From positions 1,860,001 through 1,924,000 of the forward strand of contig CM065650.1 of the NCBI GenBank assembly GCA_033220425.1: a stretch of 64,000 nucleotides of DNA. The letters are read 5' to 3'. A model generated the notes under the pieces. That model worked only from the letters and a program-made list of their open reading frames with translations. It was not told the DNA's origin and searched no databases. This stretch comes from Lepraria neglecta (lineage: Eukaryota > Ascomycota > Lecanoromycetes > Lecanorales > Stereocaulaceae). Below are positions 46,373 to 59,035 of the stretch, in pieces. Position 1 is the stretch's first letter. Each line of letters opens with the position of its first letter. The position numbers were made by a program, and so were the translations under genes.

Positions 46373-46663
46373 AGGGCGTTGTGCTCGGATAGAGATGGAG
46401 CATGGTGCATTTAGAGGAGGGTATCTATGGAGTGCATGAGCGCTGGATGATTGCATATGTATAGCGATTGGGCGTTAATACCGACAGGAGATACCCCATC
46501 ATGTTGGCGCGACGCAGGACATTGATCGGATCATTAGAAGGGCTAGGGATTGTGTTTACAAACCATACATGCGAATGGAAGAAAAAGTCATTACACAAGA
46601 TGGTCTATGATGTGTTCTATATCTGCACGCTATTTATACTGTCGTTGGTCCCCACAACATCCC
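46373..46663. other. intergenic between convergent MDM20 and ILM1
   Basis: Under 300 bp between two convergent genes. No feature seen. Confidence 0.4.
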
Positions 46664-47253
46664 TCACAACCTATCCTCCTCAGCCTTCCTCCTCACCTCC
46701 TTCCTAGCCATCATCTCCCTCCTCTCCTCCCTCAACGTCACATATATCTACACTCATGTCAGCAAGTTCCTTCCGCTCTTCTCTCTCATTCAAACAAACT
46801 CACCCAAAACCACCCTAACATCTCCACAAAACCCCACGTAAAAACAACATTATTAGAAACCAACCCGCTCACTCCAGGATAGTTAGCCTCCTTAGGCAAG
46901 ATACGCTTTGCCCCCGCCTTCCCCAAATAACTAAACCCCGTAATCCCAAAAAACACCGCCAATCGTATCGGCGCCTGGCTGCTCCAGTAATAGCTCGCTA
47001 CCTCCTCTGGCAAGCCTGTAGCCGCCAAATCACTTATTCCTAGTATTGTGAGGAATAAGGCTGCGAGAGCGAGGGCGGGGGATGAGAGGGAGAGGGAGGA
47101 TCCTGAGGCTGGGGAGATGTCCATTGAGGCGCCGAGAATGAAGACGAGGTTGTGGTCGGCGAGTTTGGCGGGCGAGGTGAGGAGGTAGTAGGCGCATGTT
47201 AGGTGGAAGAGGGAAATGGTACGCAGGAGGGTTGTTGCTGAGAGGATTGCCAT
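46664..47253 (-). CDS. ILM1: ER membrane protein of the Ilm1 family
   Basis: Family named after yeast Ilm1 (increased loss of mitochondrial DNA); an ER membrane protein of unsettled function. Exons 46804-47253 and 46664-46747 give 177 residues. Four hydrophobic segments are visible: LLRTISLFHLTCAYYLL near the start, LALAALFLTILGISDLAA, PIRLAVFFGITGFSYLG, and NNVVFTWGFVEMLGWFW. Typical phrases are PAKLADHNLVFILGASM and GLPEEVASYYWSSQAPIRL. Exon 2 supplies IYVTLREERREMMARKE and a charged tail; this REERRE ending is conserved and justifies the splice. Divergent from CDC43 across 188 bp. Confidence 0.86.
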
Positions 47254-47441
47254 TTTGACGGAGTTCGGGAGAGGAGAGTACTTCCTCGTCGAAAGAATGG
47301 ACCTGGGGGAACTGAAGTCTGCTTGGAAGTAGGGAGTACCGGAACCCTAACCCTAAATTCCGCCCTGTTCTCTGTTGTCCAAGGCTCCCTTATTCAATAC
47401 GCCATTATTTACTTCCATTAGGCCTGCATGCCAATGATCAA
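47254..47441. promoter_or_regulatory. divergent promoter ILM1/CDC43 with telobox
   Basis: Contains CCCTAACCCTAA at 47345-47356, the same word as in the GCD11 promoter. Two repeats only, so it is a telobox-like element rather than a telomere relic. Confidence 0.45.
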
Positions 47442-49011
47442 ATGTCGACTTACGCCCACGCCCCTCCCCTATCCCAGTCTACCCTCACTCTCACACCAGA
47501 CCGCTCCACCTTCAACAAAGAGCGGCACATCAAATACTGGCTCCGCTGTCTAAAGACCCACCTCCCCACAGCCTACACATCCAACGACTCCCAGCGTATG
47601 ACCCTTGCATTCTTCATCCTCTCTGCCCTTGATATCCTCGGTGTCCTACACACCAAAACCACACCTGCTGAGCGGAAAGAGTATGTCGAGTGGATATTAC
47701 GGTGCCAGCATCCTGGTGGAGGATTTCGGGGATTTACTGGTACGATGCTAGGGGATGAGGCCAATGGGGAGGAATGTGTGTGGGACTCAGCGAACCTAGC
47801 AGCTACATATTTCGCGTGTGCAGCACTTATGGTGCTCGGGGAGGGCATGGAGAGAGTCAAGAGGAAGGAATGTTTAGAGTGGGTGAGGGGGTTGCAGAGG
47901 GGAAACGGGGTTTTTGGGGAGGGGATTGGGAAGGGGGGACAGGTGGAGGGGAGCGAAGATATGAGGTTTTGTTATTTGGCAGCGGGAGTGAGGTGGATGT
48001 TGAGGAGGGGGGACATGGAGAGGGGGAAGGATATTGATGTTGAGGGGTTGGTGGGGTATATTGAGGCTTCTGTGGTGAGTAAGGATCCTGCCTGGAGAGA
48101 GTAGGTATGCTGATGACTCTAGACGTATGAAGGTGGAATCGCGCAGGCGCCGTTCCATGAGGCACATGGTACGCAATCCATTGCCTGTGCTGCGGGATGA
48201 AGAGCCCTTGCTCACCAGCGTATGCAGCTGGGTTGACATATTCTGGTGTCGGTGCATTGTCATTACTCGGGAGAATCCCACGAAAAGGACGCCCTTCCCA
48301 GGATGGAAAGACAGTGAGTCCGGAGTTCATTGAGAACATGACTCGATGGCTTGTCTCGCGGCAGACGTTGATGCTGCAAGACGACGAGGATGGTCTGGAC
48401 GTGGTTGATGACGAGCCTCCCGATCCAGAAGCTGCACCAGCACCTCCTGTCTTTCCACCTACGTTTCACGTCTTGGGTGGCTTCTCTGTCTCGATAGATG
48501 CAGCTACACACACAAATCCACCTTCTGTAGAGGTCTCGAAGTATGATCGACAGTGGATTGGGGTCAATGGCCGGTGTAACAAAGTAGCAGATACTTGCTA
48601 CACTTTCTGGGTTGGAGGAACCTTGGGGGTAAGCTCCTGCCGCAACCCAGAGTCAGTCGACGTCTTCTGACAAAGCTTCACCTTCAGATGCTGAACAAGG
48701 TGTATCTCCAAGATTTCAATGGAATCCGCCGATACCTCCTTGAAAAAACCCAGCACATGATCGGAGGATTTGGCAAAATGCCTGGCAATCTTCCAGGTGA
48801 GTTTTGCTTTGCCCCAATCTCCCAGCAATTGGTTATTCTAACCATATTTATCTAAACAGACATTCTGCACTCTCATCACGGTCTCGTCACTTTAGCAACC
48901 ATGCGCGAATCGGATCTAAGAACCATTGATCCCACTCTGTGCATCAGTGTCAGCGCAAGAGAGAATTTCGAACAGCAGATGGCTGTAAGCGAAGCAGGAT
49001 TAGACGAGTAA
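47442..49011 (+). CDS. CDC43: geranylgeranyltransferase I beta subunit
   Basis: Beta subunit of protein geranylgeranyltransferase type I, which prenylates Rho-type GTPases at a CaaX end. Exons 47442-48074, 48123-48168, 48228-48628, 48688-48796 and 48860-49011 give 446 residues. Prenyltransferase repeats of the alpha-alpha barrel are seen at RCQHPGGGFRGFTGTM, GLQRGNGVFG, YEGGIAQAPFHEAHG and CYTFWVGGTLG. The zinc ligands are Asp and Cys of KVADTCYTFW and the His in DILHSHHGLVTLA. QHMIGGFGKMPG precedes the last ligand. A Pro/Ala-rich insert of about 40 residues (PPDPEAAPAPPVFPP) sits between repeats. The alpha subunit is not in the window. Confidence 0.9.
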
Positions 49012-49226
49012 GAGGCAGCCCTCTCAAGTCTTCTCTAATACCCACCGCGCTTTCATTGGTATAATAAAGAGATCGGCGATGGTTTGTTCAAAATAAATGT
49101 GAAGGCTGGCTTGCCGCCCCTTTGGCGCTTCACCCCGTCTCAGCCTTGGCGCCACTCGAGTCATACCCAGCCATTCTTTCCTACTGACATACTGCGTCAA
49201 GGCGCCTACCAACCTGAAGTTCCTGC

Positions 49227-49294
49227 GCCCGGTAGCTCAGTGGGAGAGCAGGAGCCTGCAACGTTCCAGGTCCATCGTTCGATTTAGGTCGGGC
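49227..49294 (+). tRNA. tRNA-Cys(GCA)-like, degenerate copy A
   Basis: D-arm GCTCAGTGGGAGAGC is perfect, and the anticodon arm GGAGC-cTGCAAc-GTTCC is fully paired around anticodon GCA. GCCCGGT and GTCGGGC can pair as a 7 bp acceptor stem with two wobbles, but then position 8 is not T and the D-stem is shortened. The T-loop word TTCGATT is present but its flanks do not pair. It is followed by a T-rich tract. Likely a decaying gene; function cannot be excluded. Confidence 0.45.
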
Positions 49295-49559
49295 TTGTCT
49301 TCCTTTTCTTTTTTTTTTTGCCCTTTTTCTTTCCTTCCAAGCAATCGGCCGCCAGCACCTACCACTCCATGATATTGAGCGAATTTCGAGCCTGACATGC
49401 CGAGACCTTGGAGCGAAGATTGCCTTGGACAAGGAAATTCAAGCTTTAGAGTAAACAGTGCAGACGCCTCTTTGGGGCATGTGAACCTTTGAGTCATACA
49501 CAACCTTTCTTTCTTTCCTGCTCATATGTTGTAATAGACGCATACCTATATGAAAAATG

Positions 49560-49631
49560 GGTATTTTAGCTCAGTGGTAGAGCAGGAGATTGCAATTCTC
49601 AAGGTCCATCGTTCCGAATCGGTGACGGGCC
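49560..49631 (+). tRNA. tRNA-Cys(GCA)-like, degenerate copy B
   Basis: TAGCTCAGTGGTAGAGC is a perfect D region and GAGA-TTGCAAT-TCTC a paired anticodon arm with GCA. The T-stem CATCG/CGGTG pairs, but its loop is TTCCGAAT, 8 nt instead of 7. The 5' acceptor strand (GGTATTT) does not pair with the 3' strand (ACGGGCC). A T-run follows. Defects are complementary to those of copy A, so both look like decayed versions of one tRNA-Cys. Confidence 0.45.
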
Positions 49632-49920
49632 TTTTTCACTTTTTTGGCCCTTTTTATCAAACCCCATAGATTGAAGTGTCAGAAGGCATAAACTGGGCTC
49701 GTCAGCTCCAGCCCAGCATGCTTGATAAACCAATGTAAGAAGCGTGGAATACGTGAAATGATCTGGATGAACGAATAGAAATAGAATGGTATATATACAA
49801 TGCTTTTGCCCGCTCCAAAATGCTATGATGAATCCCTATTCCCACGCCAACCCGTGACCCCGCCATCCAAGTACAAGAACATTAATGTACACGGTCGGTC
49901 GCTTTCTGCTCGGAGAAAAA

Positions 49921-52266
<2,346 letters not shown>

Positions 52267-52719
52267 CTCCCCGCTGATAATTTCGAAGGCAAAATTGTGT
52301 TTCCCAGCGAATCAAAGCCCTTTCCTCACCGGCTCCAACACTTCTGTGTAGTGTGATACGTCCTGACCACTGCCCGCCTTCCAGGTGATAGGGGGCGACT
52401 CGAAGAGAGGGTCCGCGAAGCTTTGGGGGATCATGGCATCTGCCTGACACGCTCAGTCTTGTTGGGACGGAATTCAGCAATCTGTAAATGGCAGAAAGCA
52501 GAAAGTCGACGCTCGAGGGATTATCAGCAAAGGAGGGTATTTTTTATTTGTAGATGCGGACTCGACACGGGGCAAGTCTTGGCGTTCCTCAAAGCCCTTA
52601 CGCGCTAAGATACGCAAGGTCCGCTTAGGTCAGGCTGGGAGATCAAGAGCATGGAAGAATTGCTTGATTACTGCTCTATTTCGCTAGCTGCAACGCTTGA
52701 AGACGTTGTGAGATTATTA
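52267..52719. other. intergenic before mannosidase gene
   Basis: About 450 bp between the start of the mannosidase gene and the 3' end of RPT4. Contains TTACGCGCTAAG near 52598, related to the TTAGCGC words. No gene. Confidence 0.4.
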
Positions 52720-54081
52720 CTACAGTTTCTTGTACTCCAGCTTGCCCTCCAGTTTCTTCGATTCCGCGACCTTCCGGACAGCCTTGTTGAAGTCGTCCTG
52801 GTTTATGGAGTCTCTATAGTCTTTGATGGCGAATAACCCACTGTACGCATTCTGTTAGCATAGGGTACTAGGGCAAACCATGAATTACTTACGCCTCTGT
52901 CACCACGTTCCGCAAATCCGCACCGTTCAGCTGATCGCTCATCTTAACCACACTCTCGAAATCTATCTCCCCATCCAGTGCAACACCGCTCGTATGAATC
53001 TTCAAGATCTCTAACCTGCCAACTTCATTTGGCAATGGAATTTCAATCTTCCTATCGAGACGTCCGGCTCTTAGTAGTGCTGGGTCTAGCGTGTCGGGTC
53101 GGTTAGTAGCCATAATGATTTTGGTCTTTCCCAGGTAGTCGAAGCCGTCCAGCTGGTTGAGCAGTTCCATCAAAGTACGCTGGATTTCTCGATCCGCAGA
53201 CGTGCCTTCCGAGAATCTTCGACCACCAATAGCATCGATCTCGTCCATGAAAATGATACATGGTTCGTGCTCCTTAGCATACCCGAACATCTCTCTTATC
53301 AGACGTGCTGACTCGCCGATGTATTTATCGACGATAGCTGAGGAAACGACTGAATAACTATTAGCAAACGTAATAAGTAAGAATTGGCCATCAAGGTCTA
53401 CCTTTCAGGAAATTTGTCTCCAGACCGCTTGCCACCGCTCTAGCTAAGAGCGTCTTTCCTGTACCTGGAGGCCCATAGAGTAGCACACCCTTCGGTGGCT
53501 TTATACCCACTCTCAAGAATAGCTCAGGATTTTTCAGCGGTAGCTCGATGACTTCCCGAAGCTCTCGTATTTGCTCGTTCAGTCCACCGATACCCCCAAA
53601 GCTGACCTGACCGGGATCTTCCAAAGACATGTTGTAGACAAGCGGATCAACCTCTCGAGGCAGCATTCGCATTATGGTGAGGGTAGTCATGTCGAGAGCA
53701 ACACGTGTGCCTTGCTTCAGCTTGGCCTTGTCTACTTTTGACCGGCAGCCAACGACGTATCGAGGACCGGAGGAAGCTTTAACGATGACTATCATCCACC
53801 GTGTCAGCGTCGTCCGGATACTTGCATTCCAGCTAGGCTATTGAGTCAAATCCACAGAACTCACATCGTTCTTCATCAAGCTGCTTGAGAACTTCCCCTA
53901 TGATCTGTCCTACACTCTGTAACGCCTTGATGTTGTCTTCTGTAGTATCGAAATCCGTCTGTAGACCCTTGATATCGAGCCGTAATGTCTTCAGCTTTGC
54001 CTCCATCTCTCTCAGCTCCAACAGCTTATTTTTGAATTGCTCGAGAGCATCAGCTCGCTCTGGATCATCTTTGCCATCCAT
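52720..54081 (-). CDS. RPT4: 26S proteasome ATPase Rpt4
   Basis: AAA-ATPase of the 19S base (human PSMC6). Exons 53865-54081, 53402-53788, 52893-53349 and 52720-52840 give 393 residues. The start is [20 protein letters not shown], then a coiled coil [16 protein letters not shown] and [20 protein letters not shown]. The Walker A is [19 protein letters not shown], Walker [17 protein letters not shown], followed by [20 protein letters not shown] and [18 protein letters not shown]. The end EGKLEYKKL matches the family. Introns fall at conserved points and all phases agree. It is divergent from MRI1. Confidence 0.95.
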
Positions 54082-54419
54082 ATCTGCGACGTGAGGTGCA
54101 CGAATCAATCGCCCCGTTCCGCTAAGGGCAGAGGCGAGGGAGATGGGAAATCGGAAGAATGGCCAGGTAGATGTTAGCCTATGGTGTATAGAGGAGTGTT
54201 AAAGAGGCGAAGATGAACAAAGTTCTGCCCGAGGAAGTGGTTGACGTGAGCTTGACATCGGAGCTTTGGCGCGTTTGCCGCCGATATCAAATTTCAGTTT
54301 CTCCGCCGCTCAAACTTTGGACAATCACAACAAGGGCTTCGCTCCGTGACAGCGGCTTACAAGAGGAAGGGACTTGGAAATTGAAGAACATTCAATTCTC
54401 AAAGTGAAGTCAGCCAGCC
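54082..54419. promoter_or_regulatory. divergent promoter RPT4/MRI1
   Basis: Contains TTTGCCGCC at 54274-54282; its complement GGCGGCAAA differs by one base from the yeast proteasome element GGTGGCAAA bound by Rpn4. Read directly; function is a guess. Confidence 0.35.
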
Positions 54420-55595
54420 ATGGTTCTCCAAGCCATCAGGTACTCCCGGGGAAGTCTCCAAATCCTTGACCAGCTCAAACTTCCCCATGAAGAAGTCTAC
54501 AGAGACATCTGGACAGTGCAAGATGCATGGGATGCTATCCACTCAATGCAAGTCCGGGGGGCACCAGCAATAGCCATCGTCGCCGCCCTGAGCATCGCAG
54601 CCTGCGTCGCGCGGTGCAACAAGAGCGGAGCAGATCCTGCACTCCTTGGACCAGATATGACTGGAGCGGGCCTAATATCTCACAATTTACAAATCCTCCT
54701 CACAAGCAGACCTACAGCGGTAAATCTAGCAGATGCAGTCAGGAAGTTGGAAAAAGTCGTTTGGCAAGTTCAACAGCAGCCCGGCTCCACGGACTATAGC
54801 ATCAACGAGGCCTACATACAAGCAGCAGAGCAGATGCTCGTCGATGACATCCGGGACAATGAAAACATTGGTAATCACGGTGCCGATTGGATCTTACGCC
54901 ATACAGGAACAGTCTTTCCGGCTGGCAAACTCAGCGTTCTGACCCATTGCAACACTGGCTCCCTGGCAACAGCAGGCTACGGAACAGCACTAGGAGTCAT
55001 TCGCAGCTTACATTCTCGAGGCTATGTCAAGCGTGCATATTACACGGAAACAAGACCCTACAACCAAGGCTCCCGGCTCACGGGGTACGAGCTCATGCAT
55101 GACAATATACCTTCTCAAATGATCACAGACTCCATGGCTGGCGCACTGCTCGGTCTAAAGCGGGAGGCAGAAAACATCAACTGCATAATCGTTGGTGCAG
55201 ATAGAGTAGCAGCGAACGGGGACACTGCAAACAAAATCGGCACTTATGCATTGGCGATTCTGGCTAAATGGCATAGTGTCAAGTTCATAGTGGCAGCACC
55301 AAGGACAACTATCGATCTGAACACAGCTTCTGGCCAGGATATTACGATTGAGGAACGCAGGTCGCATGAGGTCACTACGATGAGGGGCCCAGCCGTTCAG
55401 CGCTCAAAAGACGGAAGCTTGATTGTTGGAGGCAGTGTGCACGAAATTGCTATTGCAGCGGACCATCACGGTGCCTGGAATCCAGCGTTCGATGTGACGT
55501 GCCATGCTCTGATTGATGCCATTGTGACTGAGAAGGGTGTTGTGGAGAAAGATGAGAATGGAGAATTCCATTTCGAAAAGCTGTTTGCCGATTGA
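54420..55595 (+). CDS. MRI1: methylthioribose-1-phosphate isomerase
   Basis: Converts methylthioribose-1-phosphate to methylthioribulose-1-phosphate in the methionine salvage pathway. Single exon, 391 residues. The eIF2B-like isomerase fold is evident: MQVRGAPAIAIVAALSIA near residue 45, then LTHCNTGSLATAGYGTALGV with the catalytic Cys, YYTETRPYNQGSRLTGYEL, IIVGADRVAANGDTANKIGT with the catalytic Asp, and FIVAAPRTTIDLNTASG, IEERRSHEVTTMRGP, WNPAFDVTCHALIDAIVTEK. Every family landmark is in place and length is normal. Confidence 0.95.
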   Translation: MVLQAIRYSRGSLQILDQLKLPHEEVYRDIWTVQDAWDAIHSMQVRGAPAIAIVAALSIAACVARCNKSGADPALLGPDMTGAGLISHNLQILLTSRPTAVNLADAVRKLEKVVWQVQQQPGSTDYSINEAYIQAAEQMLVDDIRDNENIGNHGADWILRHTGTVFPAGKLSVLTHCNTGSLATAGYGTALGVIRSLHSRGYVKRAYYTETRPYNQGSRLTGYELMHDNIPSQMITDSMAGALLGLKREAENINCIIVGADRVAANGDTANKIGTYALAILAKWHSVKFIVAAPRTTIDLNTASGQDITIEERRSHEVTTMRGPAVQRSKDGSLIVGGSVHEIAIAADHHGAWNPAFDVTCHALIDAIVTEKGVVEKDENGEFHFEKLFAD

Positions 55596-56147
55596 GGCCA
55601 AAGCAAAGAGGTGATTCATTCTAACTCAGCCTTAACGATGCACTCATCTCTCCGATCCAACAACCGGAAGTATTGGAAATTCTGGTGATGTTGCCATTTC
55701 AAGCTTTACGGACACCGACACGTATCTACACGATCCTACGGCCATACCAAGTTGTCAACTCGTTCTTCTGAGCTTCCTGGGCAACCGGTCCTCCTGGTCT
55801 CTGAAACCCCGGGCTCCCCACGATAGCAAGATATATGGCTTAATGGTTGTTATGACATTGACTTTGAATTGGCTATGAAATGACCAAGAGCAGGCTTTAG
55901 ATCCTACAGCGTGCACGAAAACGTAGACTATGAATCAAGGCCGTCATTAGCCACAGCCTGAAATTAGCTTAACACGAATAGAAAGGAGAAGAGAACAGGC
56001 TCATTCGCCAAAGCGTGTCCGTCCACAAAACAACTCCCAAGCTCCAAGAGCAAGTTTCGCTCGCATCGCTCAAATCCAACCCATACTCCACGCACTGGAA
56101 TTGAACGCCCTTTTCCGGAACCATTAGGTGCATTATTCTCCAACTCA
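55596..56147. other. intergenic between convergent MRI1 and C2-protein gene
   Basis: About 550 bp between two convergent 3' ends. Open frames here are short and unsupported. Confidence 0.45.
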
Positions 56148-57912
56148 TTAACTCGAACCCCCAACATCATCCGCCGTTTCCCTCGCTTCCCTGTCCCGAT
56201 CCCCTTGCCTGAATTCCTTAATCTTATCGAGTGGTTCCTCCATCTTCCCCATCATCTTCTCTTTCGTACCCTGCTTCTCTCTGCCCTCCGCCTCCCTCTG
56301 CTGGTCGTCCAGGTCCTCCTCATCACTGCTACTAATACTGCCACTATCACCTTGCACAGCGACCACGCCCTTCCCCTCCGCCTTCTTCCGCTCTCGTTGC
56401 TGAGTCTTCCATTTGTTCATCTTGTCTTTGTCGCCGTTGCAGTCGAGTGATATGATCTTGATACCAGGGAGATTCTTCTGCATGTATTCTTTCAAGTCAG
56501 AAAGTTTCTTGGCGTTGGGCCGGTATGTGCCGCTGTCGTTGTCGATTACGAGGGTGTAATATGCCGGATCCTTAGGCGGATCGTTCTTCGGTGGCCCGCC
56601 TTCTATCTCGGCAGGCGGATGCGTTTCTTCAAGATCTGGAGTGGAGCCTTCGTTGTGCGGTGTCTTTGAGCGACGGATGAAGAACTCGCCACTGAATGCG
56701 ATGTAGATCTTCACATCACTATGCATAGTATGCTTGCTCAACAAATCAATTCCAAACTCTTTTCCAGTTTCTGTAAAGCGCCATTGCCCATCCAATGTTA
56801 GCACGTATGTGTATATCCTGCCGCCTTTGTCGTAGTGCACGAGATCGAGGAATTGCAACGTCATGTCTTGCGAGGGAGAGGGGAAAGAGCCGTAGATGGT
56901 GTCGCGGTCGTAATTGTAGATGCGGTTGTGTTGGTGGTGGAGGGCGTGGTGGAGGATGCGGCCACGGAGGGACGTCGCTGTGAACATGCCTTTGACGAAG
57001 GGTTTGAATTCTACGTAGCGGTGGTAAAGAGAGGCGGGGACGGGGCCGGCGAGTTGCATTTGGTTGGCTTGGAAGCTGTAGGTTTATCAGTCAGAGTCTG
57101 TGCGTGGGAACATTCCGGGGCAGATCGTACGAGTATTTCTCTGTTTTACCGTCCTTGCCGATATCCTTCGTGCCAGCTAGACGGCCGACCATGGGACTAA
57201 GATGCTTGCTCCAATTGCAGGGACCAATTGTCCACATGCGGCCACCGTTGTCTGTGTCTGTTTTCCCAAGCACTTCGACACTGACGACCAGTGTGCCAGA
57301 CATATGTATTCCTCGTGAGAACATAGCAGCGCAGCCTCGGATTAGGTAGGCGCGTTTGCTGCCCATTCGCTTCTTGATCTTGTATGATTGTTCTTTGATT
57401 CCTTGGAAGTTTTGGCCAAGGCTGTCGACTTTGACATGGACATTTCCTAAGCGGTCATCATGGTCTGCGGGGTCTTCGTCATAAATGCGCGCTTTGAGCT
57501 CAAAGCCGCTGGCAGGGACATTGGCAACAATCCATTCGGCGTTCCATTCTGGGTCGCAGTTTTTTCTGATCGTAGGTGTCCGAAACTGCATGGCGGGGTC
57601 CTGTTTATGTCTTGTCGGTAAGTCGGTGTACAATGTGGCGACGACGTAGGGATCCGAGGACATGGAATTGATATCTGCCATTGGGAGCTTCGTTGCGCGG
57701 TGGAAGGTGAACTTGACAGTGTAGCCTGGAGGTTTTGGAGGTACGGGCGTGTCATCGTAGCCTCCAGCAGGTTGGCTATCATTCTTCTCCTTCTTGCCTT
57801 TGTCATGCTGGCCTTTCTTGGCCTTTAAGTCCTCGGCCTTTTGGTCGAACTTGGTAGCGTAGCCGACACTGCGATGGCCATTGGGCTGGGCGGCGACCTT
57901 CTCGTTATCCAT
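56148..57912 (-). CDS. C2-domain protein, function unknown
   Basis: Exons 57131-57912 and 56148-57075 give 569 residues. Residues 10-55 are basic and disordered. A C2-like beta sandwich follows: GYTVKFTFHRATKLPMADIN, SSDPYVVATLYTD, TIRKNCDPEWNAEWIVANV and AGFELKARIYDEDPADHDDR-like ASGFELKARIYDEDPADHDD, which carry the acidic residues expected of calcium or lipid contact loops. The region after it (FQANQMQLAGPVPASLYHRY, VEFKPFVKGMFTATSLRGRI, ILHHALHHQHNRIYNYD) is conserved-looking but unnamed to me. The C-terminal 100 residues are charged and coiled. ATG at 57912 is the first true ATG of the frame. A membrane-associated role is likely. Confidence 0.8.
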
Positions 57913-58300
57913 GATTGTTCGCGTTGATGGTGAGAGTGTGGACACGCGTCACTGGTAAGAAAGTCTTGGAAGGTGGAAGGGTAATGTCAGATCTCTTGTC
58001 AAATGCCAAGGTATCTAAGGACCACACCAAGCTTTTGAATAGCCGCTCAAAAGGATTTGCATGCAGTGGAGATCCACGATCTGCAGCCGGAGTTGTCTCA
58101 GCGAGTCTCTCTTACAAAACTCTGGTTTTCTTGAAAACCTCAATGTCACTCTGGAATTAAATGTCGTTCCAAGGGCAGCGACTCAACCAAGTTGCAGATC
58201 GAAAGTATCAAGCCATTATGAACAGACCTTTCCCTAATATCAACTCGCCTCCCGGGGCCTCATAGCGCCTATTTGCGCACATTAGTGGATCAGTAGCTCT

Positions 58301-58344
58301 CGGGGGCGTCCCGAGGGCGTCCGGGGGGCGTCTCGAGGGCTTCC
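58301..58344. repeat. 11 bp GC-rich tandem repeat, four copies
   Basis: Units CGGGGGCGTCC, CGAGGGCGTCC, GGGGGGCGTCT and CGAGGGCTTCC follow each other without gaps. Each differs from the CGAGGGCGTCC unit by at most two bases. Confidence 0.8.
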
Positions 58345-58729
58345 GGTGGCAAAAGTGCCTCGGAACCATTCGTACCTAGTACGTATCCATGATCGTTGCC
58401 ACTATATGAAGCTATATATAAGCTTATAATTCAACAAAAATTAATACCCGATATATGGGAGCTTTCGTGGCCAGGGCAGCGGTATCCTCAGCTATGAACG
58501 ATGTGGCTGGGTGAAAGATGGCTTCCTGTACGAATACTGTCGAGATCTTCAAGGCTATTACAGCGGCATACTGGACCACTATCCAGCCACTTGCCGACGA
58601 CCAACAACGACATGCAAAAGCAGCTTTTCACTCTGGAGTGTGGCTGTTGAGCAGCGCCAGCACTGCTTGGCTAGCTAGGCTCGCTAGGCTTACTAGATCA
58701 TAGAATAGCCCCTAGCTCTTATTCTGTCA

Positions 58730-58749
58730 GTAGCCCTACAAAGGGCTAC
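58730..58749. repeat. perfect 8 bp inverted repeat
   Basis: GTAGCCCT and AGGGCTAC are separated by ACAA, giving a 20 nt hairpin. A second hairpin, GCCCA-CCCTT-TGGGC, lies 30 bp downstream. No RNA gene context is visible. Confidence 0.7.
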
Positions 58750-59035
58750 CTCGTTCAGTATGCTATAATCTCGCCGAAGCCCACCCTTTGGGCATTTTAA
58801 CCGCTCTTAGTTGAAAACACAACCCACCTCGACCTCTTTAATGGCATTCTAACACTTGTGTACAATCTAGCGTCGTGATGTGCATCACGCAATGGATCTC
58901 TAGTTCTCGAGCATTGAAGTCTCCTCTTGGCACCATTTTCGCTTTTGCAACGTAAGTGTTTTGGATCTCAGAGTATAGCAATCGGCTACAATTGTATCAG
59001 CTTAGCTTGGCTGTTACTGTACAGCTCTAGCGCTT

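Larger units (their letters stand above)
49012..49920. other. region with tRNA-like sequences
   Basis: About 900 bp between CDC43 and the mannosidase gene. Apart from two tRNA-Cys-like sequences (separate entries) and T-rich tracts after each, nothing is supported. Confidence 0.4.
57913..59035. other. gene-poor stretch with repeats and hairpins
   Basis: No supported gene. An 11 bp tandem repeat (58301-58344), an AT-rich patch near 58400-58450 and two short perfect hairpins (58730-58749 and 58779-58793) are entered separately. A 61-codon frame at 58518-58703 has no known relative. Confidence 0.4.

Noticed and set aside
47857-48339. 160-codon frame antisense to CDC43
   Set aside because: Proline and serine rich only because it mirrors a Gly/Glu-rich exon.
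58518-58703. Transposase fragment
   Set aside because: No known motif, no terminal inverted repeats or target-site duplication seen.
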